Assembly: GCA_003136675.1 (NCBI GenBank)
Contig: PLFE01000180.1
Location: forward strand, 1 to 43,900
Length of the DNA stretch: 43,900 nt
From: Bryobacterales bacterium
GTDB lineage: Bacteria > Acidobacteriota > Terriglobia > Bryobacterales > Bryobacteraceae
Reading direction: 5' to 3'
Below, piece after piece: positions 9,102 through 16,935 of this stretch. The notes under the pieces are model-generated. The model was not told the origin of the DNA, made no database searches, and saw nothing but the letters and a program-made list of their open reading frames with translations. The position numbers and the translations under genes were made by a program. Numbering within the stretch: the stretch's first letter is position 1; each line of letters starts with the position of its first letter.

Positions 9102-10262
9102 ATGAGACAAGTAGCGGTGGTGGGTACGGGGAAAACGGCGTTTGGGGCGTTTCCGGACCGGGATTTGCGCTCGCTTGCGGTGGAAGCGGGGCGCAAGTGC
9201 CTGGAGAACGGCCAGGCGCGTCCGGATCAGATTCAGGCGTTTTATTTGGGCAATTTCGCGGGTCCGTCCTTTACCGGACAGAATCACCTGGCACCCTATA
9301 TCTCAACGGCTTTGGGCATGAAAGGGATTCCCGCCACGCGGTTCGAGGCGGCGTGCGCTTCCGGCGGATCGGCCTTTTTCCATGCCGTTTCGGCTGTGAT
9401 GGCCGGGCTTTACGACACCGTAATGGTACTAGGGGTCGAGAAAATGACATCCCAATCGACCGCGCGTGTGACGGAGATTCTAGCGTCGGCCGGCGAGGTT
9501 TCGGGCGAGATCGCGGCCGGATCCACCTTCCCGTCGTTGTTCGGGATGATCGCGCGGCGGCACATGTTCGAGTTCGGAACCACGCGTGAGAACCTGGCTG
9601 CTGTGGCCGTGAAGAACCACGAAAACGGGGCGTTGAACCCGGACGCGCATATGCGGAAGGTGATCACTCTGGAGCAGGCCCTGAATGCGAGAATGATCGC
9701 CGAACCACTGGGGCTTTACGACTGCTCGCTGATCAGCGACGGAGCGGCGGCGGTGATTGTGACGGCGATGGAGCGGGCCGGCGAATTCAACCGGAAGCCG
9801 GTCCGGGTGTTGGGGATTGCGCAGGCCTCGGACTATCTGGCGCTGGACCAGAAGGACGATATCACCACGTTTCCCGCGGTACGGGCGGCGGCGCGGAAGG
9901 CCTACGAACTGGCGGGATTGGGTCCGCGCGAAGTGGAATTCGCCGAGGTTCACGACTGCTTCACCATCGCGGAGGTGATCGCGACGGAGGATTTGGGGTT
10001 CTGCGAGCGCGGCGAAGGCGGACGGTTCGCCTCGGCTGGCTGTACGCGGCGCGGCGGCGAAAAACCGGTGAATGCCAGCGGCGGGTTGAAATCCAAAGGG
10101 CATCCGGTGGGGGCGACCGGGGTGGCGCAGATCTGCGATGTGGTGCAGCAGATCCGTTGCGAGGCGGGTGAGCGGCAGTTGACGCGGCATTCCATCGGGC
10201 TGGCGCAGAACCTCGGCGGATCGGGCGCGACCTGCGTGGTCAGCATTTTAGGGGCTTCATGA
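9102..10262 (+). CDS. Thiolase (acetyl-CoA acetyltransferase/SCP-x type)
   Basis: The 386-residue product is a thiolase-superfamily protein of the SCP-x/acetoacetyl-CoA type that usually works with a DUF35 partner. The nucleophile is Cys85 in EAACASGG; the other catalytic elements are VHDCFTIAEV and GGLKSKGHPVGATG (His and general-base region), followed by QNLGGSGATCVVSIL. The first residues MRQVAVVGTGKTAFG are the standard N-terminus. It catalyses either thiolytic cleavage or Claisen condensation of acyl-CoAs in the cytoplasm; direction and chain length cannot be read from the sequence. The stop overlaps the next start (ATGA at 10259-10262). Transcription is divergent from the ECF sigma operon across 91 bp. 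Confidence 0.92.
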   Translation: MRQVAVVGTGKTAFGAFPDRDLRSLAVEAGRKCLENGQARPDQIQAFYLGNFAGPSFTGQNHLAPYISTALGMKGIPATRFEAACASGGSAFFHAVSAVMAGLYDTVMVLGVEKMTSQSTARVTEILASAGEVSGEIAAGSTFPSLFGMIARRHMFEFGTTRENLAAVAVKNHENGALNPDAHMRKVITLEQALNARMIAEPLGLYDCSLISDGAAAVIVTAMERAGEFNRKPVRVLGIAQASDYLALDQKDDITTFPAVRAAARKAYELAGLGPREVEFAEVHDCFTIAEVIATEDLGFCERGEGGRFASAGCTRRGGEKPVNASGGLKSKGHPVGATGVAQICDVVQQIRCEAGERQLTRHSIGLAQNLGGSGATCVVSILGAS

Positions 10263-10468
10263 CGGGGATTGTTTATTCAGACACGGTGGTGCATGCGGCT
10301 CCGGCGGCTTTTGCGGAAGAAGCGCCGTATCAGGTGGCCATTGTCCAGTTGGAGGGTGGCACGAAAACCACGGCGCGCATCATAGGCGGCGAACGGGTGA
10401 AGATTGGGGACCGGGTGGTGCAGTCTGGTTCGGCGTTTCGGAAGGAGGCGCTTCGGAAGGAGGGATGA
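10259..10468 (+). CDS. Minimal DUF35-type OB-fold protein (no zinc ribbon)
   Basis: The 69-residue product matches the C-terminal OB-fold half of DUF35 acyl-CoA-associated proteins: GIVYSDTVVH, PYQVAIVQLEGG, ARIIGGERVKIGDRV. Family members normally run about 130 residues and begin with a four-cysteine zinc ribbon; this one has no cysteine and starts just where the OB-fold begins. It overlaps the thiolase by 4 bp, the classic partner arrangement in which DUF35 bridges or channels acyl-CoA between thiolase and a following enzyme. The last residues FRKEA-LRKEG are encoded by a 15-bp tandem duplication. It may be a streamlined functional subunit or a truncated gene; its intact frame, coupling and position favour the former. 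Confidence 0.75.
   Translation: MTGIVYSDTVVHAAPAAFAEEAPYQVAIVQLEGGTKTTARIIGGERVKIGDRVVQSGSAFRKEALRKEG
10434..10463 (+). repeat. 15-bp tandem duplication carrying a Shine-Dalgarno sequence
   Basis: CGTTTCGGAAGGAGG (10434-10448) is followed directly by CGCTTCGGAAGGAGG (10449-10463), differing at one base. Each copy holds AAGGAGG; the second is immediately upstream of the aminotransferase start. The duplication is in frame with the OB-fold gene and adds five residues to its C-terminus. Confidence 0.9.
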
Positions 10469-11652
10469 TGCGGCTGGCAGAACGGATGGAGCGGATTGGG
10501 ACGGAAGGCGCTTTCGAGGTGCTGGTGCGCGCCCGGGCGCTGGAAGCCCAGGGCAAGAGCGTGATCCACCTGGAGATTGGCGAGCCGGATTTTCCCACTC
10601 CGGCGCATATTGTGGAAGCGGCCAAGCAGGCGCTGGACGACGGGTATACGCACTATGGACCGACGCAGGGTTTACCGGAACTGCGGGAGGTGATTGCGGC
10701 TTACGTGGCACGGACACGAGGAATCTCCTGTGGCGCGGAGCACGTCTGCGTAGTGCCGGGCGGGAAGCCGATTCTGTTCTTTGCGATGATGGCGCTGCTG
10801 CAGCCGGGCGATGAGGCCATTTATCCGAATCCGGGGTTTCCGATTTACGAATCGATGATCCGGTTTCTGGGGGCGACCCCGGTGGCGGTTCCCCTGGTGG
10901 AAGAGCAGGGATTCGCTTTGGACCTGGACTTCCTGGCGAGTCACATCACGGATAAGACGCGGCTGTTGATTTTGAATTCGCCGCAGAATCCGACAGGCGG
11001 GGTGATTCCGGAAGCGGACCTGCGGGCGATTGCGGAGTTGGTGCGCAACCGCGACCTGGTGGTGCTTTCGGATGAGATCTATTCGCGGCTCTATTTTGAC
11101 CAACCGCCGTTTTCCATTGCCAGTGTGCCGGGGATGATGGAGAAGACGATTATTCTGGATGGGTTTTCAAAGACCTATGCGATGACCGGCTGGCGCATGG
11201 GTTATGGGGTGATGCCGCTTGAGTTGGTGGACGCGGTGAACAGATTGATGGTGAACTCCAATTCCTGTACGGCCAGCTTTACGCAACGGGCCGGGATTGC
11301 GGCGCTGACCGGTCCGCAGACGGCCGTCGATGAAATGGTCCGCGAGTTCCGCCGGCGGCGCGATGCTTTTGTGACGGGTTTAAACACGATACCGGGATTT
11401 CTTTGTCGGTTGCCGGGCGGGGCTTTCTACGCGTTCGCGAACGTGACCGCGACAGGTTTCGGGTCAAGGGAACTGGCGGACCGGTTGATGAATGATGCGG
11501 GCGTGGCAGGCCTGGATGGCGGTTCGTTTGGCGAGTATGGGAAGGGTTATATCCGGTTCAGTTATGCAAATTCCATGGAGAATCTGATGGAAGCGGTGCG
11601 GAGGATGAAGGCGGCTACGACAGCTTCACGCCCTAAACCGTCATCACGATGA
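10468..11652 (+). CDS. Class I/II PLP-dependent aminotransferase (aspartate aminotransferase-like)
   Basis: The 394-residue product is a fold-type I aminotransferase. Visible motifs: HLEIGEPDFPTP near the N-terminus, YGPTQGLPELRE, VVPGGKPILFF, the substrate-carboxylate loop NSPQNPTGGV, VLSDEIYSRL (Asp and Tyr contacting PLP) and the Schiff-base lysine in DGFSKTYAMTGWRMGY (about residue 235). GYIRFSYANSMENL holds the C-terminal arginine that binds the alpha-carboxylate. It probably transfers an amino group between a 2-oxoacid and glutamate or aspartate; substrate not resolvable. ATG codons occur at 10465 and 10468; AAGGAGG ends 4 nt before the latter and only 1 nt before the former, so 10468 is preferred. 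It follows the OB-fold gene without a gap, and its 3' end overlaps a convergent pseudogene by about 20 bp. Confidence 0.92.
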   Translation: MRLAERMERIGTEGAFEVLVRARALEAQGKSVIHLEIGEPDFPTPAHIVEAAKQALDDGYTHYGPTQGLPELREVIAAYVARTRGISCGAEHVCVVPGGKPILFFAMMALLQPGDEAIYPNPGFPIYESMIRFLGATPVAVPLVEEQGFALDLDFLASHITDKTRLLILNSPQNPTGGVIPEADLRAIAELVRNRDLVVLSDEIYSRLYFDQPPFSIASVPGMMEKTIILDGFSKTYAMTGWRMGYGVMPLELVDAVNRLMVNSNSCTASFTQRAGIAALTGPQTAVDEMVREFRRRRDAFVTGLNTIPGFLCRLPGGAFYAFANVTATGFGSRELADRLMNDAGVAGLDGGSFGEYGKGYIRFSYANSMENLMEAVRRMKAATTASRPKPSSR

Positions 11653-12021
11653 GAACTGCGGGAAATGCCGTGCCGGCGGATAGCAGACTCCACACAAGAA
11701 TACGGCTTCGATTGAATTTGAACGCCATGTAAACGCCGAGAAACGTCGTGAAGATCAGCCCAATCGCCATCGCCAGAAAGAACCACTTCAGTGCAAGCGT
11801 AAACTTGCTCTCCGCCCGCTCCTCGTTCCGATGGCCGTGGTCGGACTCTTACGGTCTCGACTCACGGGCGGAACCTGGCGGAGGTCCGTGTTTGCCGGAT
11901 ATCGTCTGATCCTTATGAATGGATGCCAGTTTTGCGACGGGGCAAAGAAGATCCCCAGGTAGAGGTGCAACTGCCGCACTTGTTTCAGCCATGTCGTTTT
12001 GCTGGTGGTTGTGGAGGTCAT
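11633..12021 (-). pseudogene. PepSY-associated membrane protein, internal deletion plus stop
   Basis: Reading leftwards from ATG at 12021 gives TTWLKQVRQLHLYLGIFFAP, the usual first membrane helix of PepSY-TM proteins. Immediately after it the sequence jumps to another frame that reads VAKLASIHKDQTISGKHG, then a TAA, then SKFTLALKWFFLAMAIGLIF and MAFKFNRSRILVWSLL up to TAG at 11633. The pieces are the start and the end of one family, so the middle (expected remainder of helix 1 and the following periplasmic part) is deleted out of frame and a stop has been added. It lies 7 bp downstream of the TonB-dependent receptor stop, so it was probably the receptor's partner. Family identity is from recalled motifs; the frame changes are directly visible. 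Confidence 0.8.
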
Positions 12022-12028
12022 GTTTGCC

Positions 12029-14974
12029 TTAAAACTGGAAGCGGAGCTGCATATCGATCTTGCGGTCGTACGTTGTCGAAGCGCCCATCGGCCCAAATCC
12101 CGCGAGGCTCGTGGATTCTCCAAAAAACGGCGAAGAGAGATTGCCGCTTGGCACGGCATAGCTCGGGTGATTCAGGATATTGCGGGCATTCACGGTGAGG
12201 GTCAGGTTATATTTCTTCCCGCTCGCTGCCCCGAACATGCCGGCAGGCGGACCACCCCCAGGTCCACCGCCGCCGCCAGGGGGAGGACCGCCGCCACCGC
12301 GCACACCGCCCATGCCGGGAGGCGGTCCCGATTGATTGCTAATCCCCGACTCGCCGCGATCGCCAAATGACCAGGTGCGGGACAGCCTCAGGTTGAGAGT
12401 AAATGTTGCCGGCCCTCTTGCGAAGTTCCGTGAGATGGATGTTCCGGGCGCAGGATTCAGGTTGAAGCAGCCGAATCCAGATTCGTAGACCAGGTTGGAC
12501 CCGGTGCAAGCCGAGGCAGTCACGCTGGTCTCAAGCGACGGCCGCTCCTCCGCGACGCCAGTGAGATCCGTGTCTTGCCCCGTAGTGATGTTATAGGGCG
12601 TTCCGCTTGAGGCGATCATGAACGGGCTCAGGCTGAGCCGGAAGGGCAGCGGCAAAGAAGTGCCCATGAGGAACCGGTTCCGCACGTCCGCGAAAGACGA
12701 CGGCCCCCATTCACTGCGCAGATTGTAGGGGTCCGCGGGCTGCCCTTCGTTATCGTCTTTCCCGTAGGAGAGCGAATAGAACCCGAAGAGAAACATCTTC
12801 TTATAGTTGATGTTCGGGCTGACAAAAAGCTGGTGGCTCCGGCTCAATCCAGCGGTCTCGGTGAGCAGGCGGATGCCCGAATCGCCGAAGGGGTACACGC
12901 CGTCGATGGGCGTATTGATGTTGCGCGAATTTTCCAGATGCACGCCGCGGCTCTCGATATATTGCGCGCTCAACCGGATGTACCGAGTGACCTGCCGGTC
13001 GACGCCCACGCTCCCCTGATAGTTCCGCGGCGCTTCGATGCCGTGATAGAGCAACTGCAATTGCTGGGCGGTTCCGTAACCCGCGAGTGAACTGAGTGAA
13101 GGCGTGGATCCGAAAAAGTCCGGGTCGGTCACGATATAAGACTGCTGAGTGATTCCGTTATAGCGCTCGCTAGCGAGTGTCAGCGTGTCGGCGATGCGGT
13201 CATAGAACACGCCGAAACCGGCGCGCAGCACGGTGGTGGCGGCTTTCTGGGGTTTTCCGTCGATGCCCCATGCGATCGCAAAACGGGGCGCGAAATCCCC
13301 GTAATCGTGAATGTTCGTCTGGGTCTCATATCTCAATCCGTAGCTCAGCGTGACGTTGGGCTTGATGCGCCAATCATCATTGATGAATGGGCCGGCATCG
13401 AACTGTTTCACGGTCAAAGCGGGTATGCCCGAGGTGAGCGTGTATTGGGCCGCGCCACCACCCAGAAGCCGGATCTGCGCTCCAGTGAGGCCCTCCTGCA
13501 AACCAAGAAGCGTCCTCTGGTAAACATCGAGGGCGGTCAGGGTTTCTGTGGTCCCGGCGATGATCTGGTTGAGCGCATCCAGCTCCGGACCTATGCCGCC
13601 GAAGAATGTATAGGTTCCATTGAAGTTATTGAGAGAAGTATCGTCGTTGAATGACTGGCGCAGCCTGGCGCCCCATTTGATCGTGTGCGTTCCATGCGTC
13701 CATGTAGTCGCATTGGTCAGTTCCAGCGCGTTATCTATGTTGCGCGAATTACCGACGGTCGCGCCGCCACTGGTGAATGCTCCCGCCACGTTGATGGAGG
13801 AGGCGGTGTTGGCGCTTTGATCGACTGTGCTGGAGCGCATCAACTGAAAGCGGGTCTCATTGATCATGGTCGGGCCGAAGACGGCTGTCTCGGTAAGTTG
13901 CAGGGTGTTCTCCGATTCCCGGCTGTTATAGGCGGTCGACGGCAAATTGAAGCCGCCCACGCCGCTATCGTCGAGACCGATCTGCGTGTTCTGGTAGCGC
14001 ACAACGAGGGTGTTCTTGTCGTTGATGGTGTAGTCGAGCCTTGGCACAATGCTCATGCGGGTTTGCGGGGTGACAACGGCCTGGCCCAGCGTGACGGGAT
14101 TCAGACTGCTATCGAGTGTGGTGGCCAGCACGAAGGCGTTTTCGGTAATGTCTCTTCGGTCGAAATCGAACCCAAAAGACATCTTGTTCTTGATGATGGG
14201 TCCGCCGAAGTTCAAGCCGCCGATCAGGTTCTGGTAGGGCGCACGTGTGCTGGTAGTGAGCAGGGGATTGCGCGAATTCAGATATTCGTCGTTGAACTGG
14301 AAGAAAACCTGTCCGTGGAAGCTGTCGTACCCGGGTTTGGTGAGGATCTCCACGCGGCCGAAGCCGGGCCGGTCGTATTCGGTTGAATACGGGTTCGAGT
14401 TGATGCGCACTTCGCGGATGGATGCCTTCGGCGGCATATTGCCGCCCGTGAAGCCATCGATATAAAGCTGGCCGCCATTCGGCCCGGCCCCAGGACCCGC
14501 CATGGCCATCAGTTCCGATTCAAGTTCGTCGGGGTCATCGGATAACGCGGCTAACTCCTTCTCCCCGAGCACCAGTGCCGTGCCGTTCGAGGAAGGATCG
14601 GTACTCACGTGCTTGGTTTCCTCTTCGACATTCACAACCTGCTCGGTGGATTCGATGGCGAGGCGAACATCGAGCGTCAATGGCCCTTGTAACGTCACGT
14701 CGCGGTTCTCACTTGCGGCGAACCCGTCCGCTGAAACGCGGACGAGATAGCTCCCGGGCTCGACGCTTACGGTATAGCGGCCGGTGCGATTGGTCCGTGC
14801 CTGCTGTTCGGTGGCGCCGCCGGTTACGGATACCACCGCGTTTGGCACGGAGGCGCCGGACGGATCGGTAACGGTTCCTTGCAGGACCGCTGAAACTTTC
14901 TGGGCGGAGGCGGTGATCATTGACAGGGACGCGCAGACACACAGGGTTCCACTCAACCTGAAAAAGGTTTTCAT
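12029..14974 (-). CDS. TonB-dependent receptor, Oar-like, with carboxypeptidase-regulatory N-domain
   Basis: The 981-residue outer-membrane protein has a signal peptide (about 1-24, ending ITASA), a carboxypeptidase-regulatory-like beta-sandwich (about 28-110: LQGTVTDPSGASVPNAVVSV), a plug-like region (about 125-215: QLYIDGFTGGNMPPKAS, RVEILTKPG) and a long beta-barrel ending in an aromatic (LRFQF). Residues about 881-914 form a Gly/Pro-rich insert (VRGGGGPPPGGGGGPGGG) in a late barrel loop. No obvious TonB box was found. Such acidobacterial receptors import large or chelated substrates; the ligand is unknown. It lies 38 bp after the DUF5666-like gene and 7 bp before the PepSY pseudogene. PepSY partners often accompany ferric-siderophore or metal receptors, so metal uptake is a reasonable guess. 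Confidence 0.92.
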   Translation of the reverse strand: MKTFFRLSGTLCVCASLSMITASAQKVSAVLQGTVTDPSGASVPNAVVSVTGGATEQQARTNRTGRYTVSVEPGSYLVRVSADGFAASENRDVTLQGPLTLDVRLAIESTEQVVNVEEETKHVSTDPSSNGTALVLGEKELAALSDDPDELESELMAMAGPGAGPNGGQLYIDGFTGGNMPPKASIREVRINSNPYSTEYDRPGFGRVEILTKPGYDSFHGQVFFQFNDEYLNSRNPLLTTSTRAPYQNLIGGLNFGGPIIKNKMSFGFDFDRRDITENAFVLATTLDSSLNPVTLGQAVVTPQTRMSIVPRLDYTINDKNTLVVRYQNTQIGLDDSGVGGFNLPSTAYNSRESENTLQLTETAVFGPTMINETRFQLMRSSTVDQSANTASSINVAGAFTSGGATVGNSRNIDNALELTNATTWTHGTHTIKWGARLRQSFNDDTSLNNFNGTYTFFGGIGPELDALNQIIAGTTETLTALDVYQRTLLGLQEGLTGAQIRLLGGGAAQYTLTSGIPALTVKQFDAGPFINDDWRIKPNVTLSYGLRYETQTNIHDYGDFAPRFAIAWGIDGKPQKAATTVLRAGFGVFYDRIADTLTLASERYNGITQQSYIVTDPDFFGSTPSLSSLAGYGTAQQLQLLYHGIEAPRNYQGSVGVDRQVTRYIRLSAQYIESRGVHLENSRNINTPIDGVYPFGDSGIRLLTETAGLSRSHQLFVSPNINYKKMFLFGFYSLSYGKDDNEGQPADPYNLRSEWGPSSFADVRNRFLMGTSLPLPFRLSLSPFMIASSGTPYNITTGQDTDLTGVAEERPSLETSVTASACTGSNLVYESGFGCFNLNPAPGTSISRNFARGPATFTLNLRLSRTWSFGDRGESGISNQSGPPPGMGGVRGGGGPPPGGGGGPGGGPPAGMFGAASGKKYNLTLTVNARNILNHPSYAVPSGNLSSPFFGESTSLAGFGPMGASTTYDRKIDMQLRFQF

Positions 14975-15012
14975 TTGCGATGCTCGCTTTCTGATTTGAA
15001 ATTCAAAACGAT

Positions 15013-16095
15013 TTAGGGCGTCATAGCCGACAGGTCGAATCCGCCGCCGTTCATCCCTCCCGGCGAGACCCCTCCAGAAGCTTTGGCCGAGCCCGCGGAT
15101 GGCGAACCGCCCATGGACGCCATGCGGATCAACATCTCCGCATTGCCCAACAGCAGGATTGCAGTGAACTCATCTTCCTTTGCTCCGCGCGTGCTCGACA
15201 AAAGAACGGATTGGCCGGGTTTGAAGGCACTCAGTTCGGCGGACGGCATGAACTCGATCATCCGCGCGAGATCCGGTGTGCCCGGATTAGGTGTGGCCGG
15301 ATTCGGCGCGCCCGGAGGCCCGCCCATGGCGGCGAAATCCGGCATGGCTTTTATCTGCGATCCCGGCACCACAAGAATGCGCAGTGTCTTGCCCGTGTTC
15401 AATTCCGCGATGGTCAACGCATGGGCATCCAAATCCACCGCCATGATCTTTCCAGCCTTGGTGACGAATGAGCCAAAGACGATATCCGAAGCGGCGACGG
15501 TAAGGCCATCCGGCGATTTCTCGCCGCGGGCGCGCAACTGGTCGCCGATCCGCACATCTTCCAGAGAGGCCGGCTTGGCGTCCGCGAATTTCACCGAATC
15601 GGGTGCGTACTTCCGAAAGGTGGCGTTGGCGCCCACAGTGACTTGAACTTGCGAAGTGGTCAGTCCGGACCGCTGGTTCAAGGTGAGCGTGCGGCCGTTC
15701 GTCGAGGTCACAATGCCACCCACTCCTCTGGTGGTCCACAACTCGCGATCCGCCTCATCGCGTTTCGAGATCTCCGCCGCGGGCATCACCACCAGGCGCC
15801 GCGCGTCAGCAGTACCGGGGTCAAGATTCACCAGTACGCGATCGCCGGGCGCGATGTCTGCCGCGCTGATGACCTTCGCGTTGTTCAAATTCTTTTCGCC
15901 TGGGCCGACGCGTTGGAAGATGGTGCCGGAGTTCAGATGAATGAGAATGGATTCGCCCAACGCCGTCTTTACCTGGGCGGTCCCATTCTGAGGTGCAATT
16001 GAGGTGACGGTACCGACAAAACGCGTGGCCGTCTCCGCGCCGAGAAGAGCGATTCCGATCAGGACAAGCGCGAAACTAACGGGTGAAGGTGACAT
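15013..16095 (-). CDS. Secreted DUF5666-like protein
   Basis: The 360-residue product has a signal peptide (MSPSPVSFALVLIGIALLGA) and then repeated small beta-barrel-like units: RFVGTVTSIAPQNGTAQVKT (about 25-44), RGVGGIVTSTNGRTLTLNQ (about 123) and KAGKIMAVDLDAHALTIAE (about 210), each followed by a phrase such as IAPGDRVLVNLD or VRIGDQLRARGE. That GxV..i....ltv....G..v repeat is characteristic of DUF5666-type proteins. The C-terminal third has Pro-rich (PNPATPNPGTPD) and Gly/Ser-rich segments ending GGGFDLSAMTP. Start supported by AGAGGAAAGA just upstream of ATG 16095. It is the first gene of a unit with the TonB-dependent receptor and is divergent from the two-component system. Probably periplasmic or outer-membrane associated; molecular role unknown. 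Confidence 0.8.
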   Translation of the reverse strand: MSPSPVSFALVLIGIALLGAETATRFVGTVTSIAPQNGTAQVKTALGESILIHLNSGTIFQRVGPGEKNLNNAKVISAADIAPGDRVLVNLDPGTADARRLVVMPAAEISKRDEADRELWTTRGVGGIVTSTNGRTLTLNQRSGLTTSQVQVTVGANATFRKYAPDSVKFADAKPASLEDVRIGDQLRARGEKSPDGLTVAASDIVFGSFVTKAGKIMAVDLDAHALTIAELNTGKTLRILVVPGSQIKAMPDFAAMGGPPGAPNPATPNPGTPDLARMIEFMPSAELSAFKPGQSVLLSSTRGAKEDEFTAILLLGNAEMLIRMASMGGSPSAGSAKASGGVSPGGMNGGGFDLSAMTP

Positions 16096-16139
16096 TCTTT
16101 CCTCTTTTCAGTAAACGGCGACTTGGCTTCGCGGCGCTC

Positions 16140-16154
16140 TTAAGATTTGTTAAA
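16140..16154. promoter_or_regulatory. Candidate response-regulator direct repeat
   Basis: TTAAG-ATTTG-TTAAA places two TTAA half-sites exactly 10 bp apart, one helical turn, in the 129-bp gap between the divergent DUF5666/receptor unit and the response regulator. OmpR/PhoB-family regulators typically bind such direct repeats. It is an AT-rich island in GC-rich DNA, so a chance match is possible. Confidence 0.35.
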
Positions 16155-16224
16155 TTCAAAAACCGTGCCGTCAGCGATGGCGCGGAAAGGGTACATTGCA
16201 AGTGCGGGCATGCGGGTGGAGAAG

Positions 16225-16935
16225 ATGGCAAAAGAAGCAGCGAACGAAAAGCGGATGCTCCTGATTGAGGACGATGTGGACCTCTGCGCTCTGATGACCG
16301 ACTTTTTCAGCCAGCACAACTTTCGCGCGGAAGCGGCGCATGATGGAACAACCGGCCTGGCGCGCGCTCTGGAAGGGGGCTTCGATATCATTCTGCTGGA
16401 TGTGATGATACCGGTGCTGGACGGCTTCGACGTGCTGCGCGCGCTCCGGCAGCGCAGCGCTACGCCGGTGATTATGCTGACGGCGCGGACGGAGCGGGAA
16501 GACCGCATCGGAGGGCTGGATTTAGGCGCGGACGACTACTTACCCAAGCCCTTCGAGCCCGGCGAACTGCTGGCGCGAATCCGCGCGGTGCTGCGCCGAT
16601 CGGGACACATAGAACAGCGGGACGAAAAGTTCAAAAGAGGTGCGCTGAGCGTGGATCCGGCGCTTCGAAAAGCAACCATCAACGGTGAACCGGTGGAACT
16701 CACTTCGATCGAGTTCGACATTCTTCTGCTGTTGGCGCGGGCAGCCGGACGAATCGTCTCCCGCGACGAAATCAGCGCGGCGCTTCATCAACGCGAAGCA
16801 ACACCTTTCGAGCGGTCGCTGGACGTGCACATCAGCCATTTGCGGAAGAAATTGAGCCGCGGCGAGGAGAATCCGATTCGAACCATTCGAGGTGTCGGGT
16901 ACATGCTCGGTCCGGTTTCGGGTGACGCTGCGTGA
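16225..16935 (+). CDS. OmpR-family response regulator
   Basis: The 236-residue protein has a receiver domain (acidic pair in LLIEDDVDL, phosphoacceptor Asp59 in DIILLDVMIPVLDG, VIMLTAR, and the conserved lysine in YLPKPFEPGEL) and a C-terminal winged helix (ALSVDPALRKATINGEPVELT to HISHLRKKLSRGEENPIRTIRGVGYML). It is a DNA-binding transcription regulator activated by phosphorylation from the kinase encoded next. The open frame extends upstream to 16147, but GTGGAG just before the ATG at 16225 and the usual family length favour this start; 16210 and 16255 are alternatives. It overlaps the kinase by 4 bp and probably controls the divergent DUF5666/receptor unit. Confidence 0.93.
   Translation: MAKEAANEKRMLLIEDDVDLCALMTDFFSQHNFRAEAAHDGTTGLARALEGGFDIILLDVMIPVLDGFDVLRALRQRSATPVIMLTARTEREDRIGGLDLGADDYLPKPFEPGELLARIRAVLRRSGHIEQRDEKFKRGALSVDPALRKATINGEPVELTSIEFDILLLLARAAGRIVSRDEISAALHQREATPFERSLDVHISHLRKKLSRGEENPIRTIRGVGYMLGPVSGDAA

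Noticed and set aside
12232-12330. GC-rich CCGCC-type repetitive DNA, considered as a repeat array or CRISPR-like element
   Set aside because: It encodes the Gly/Pro insert of the receptor in frame; there are no spaced, conserved repeats.
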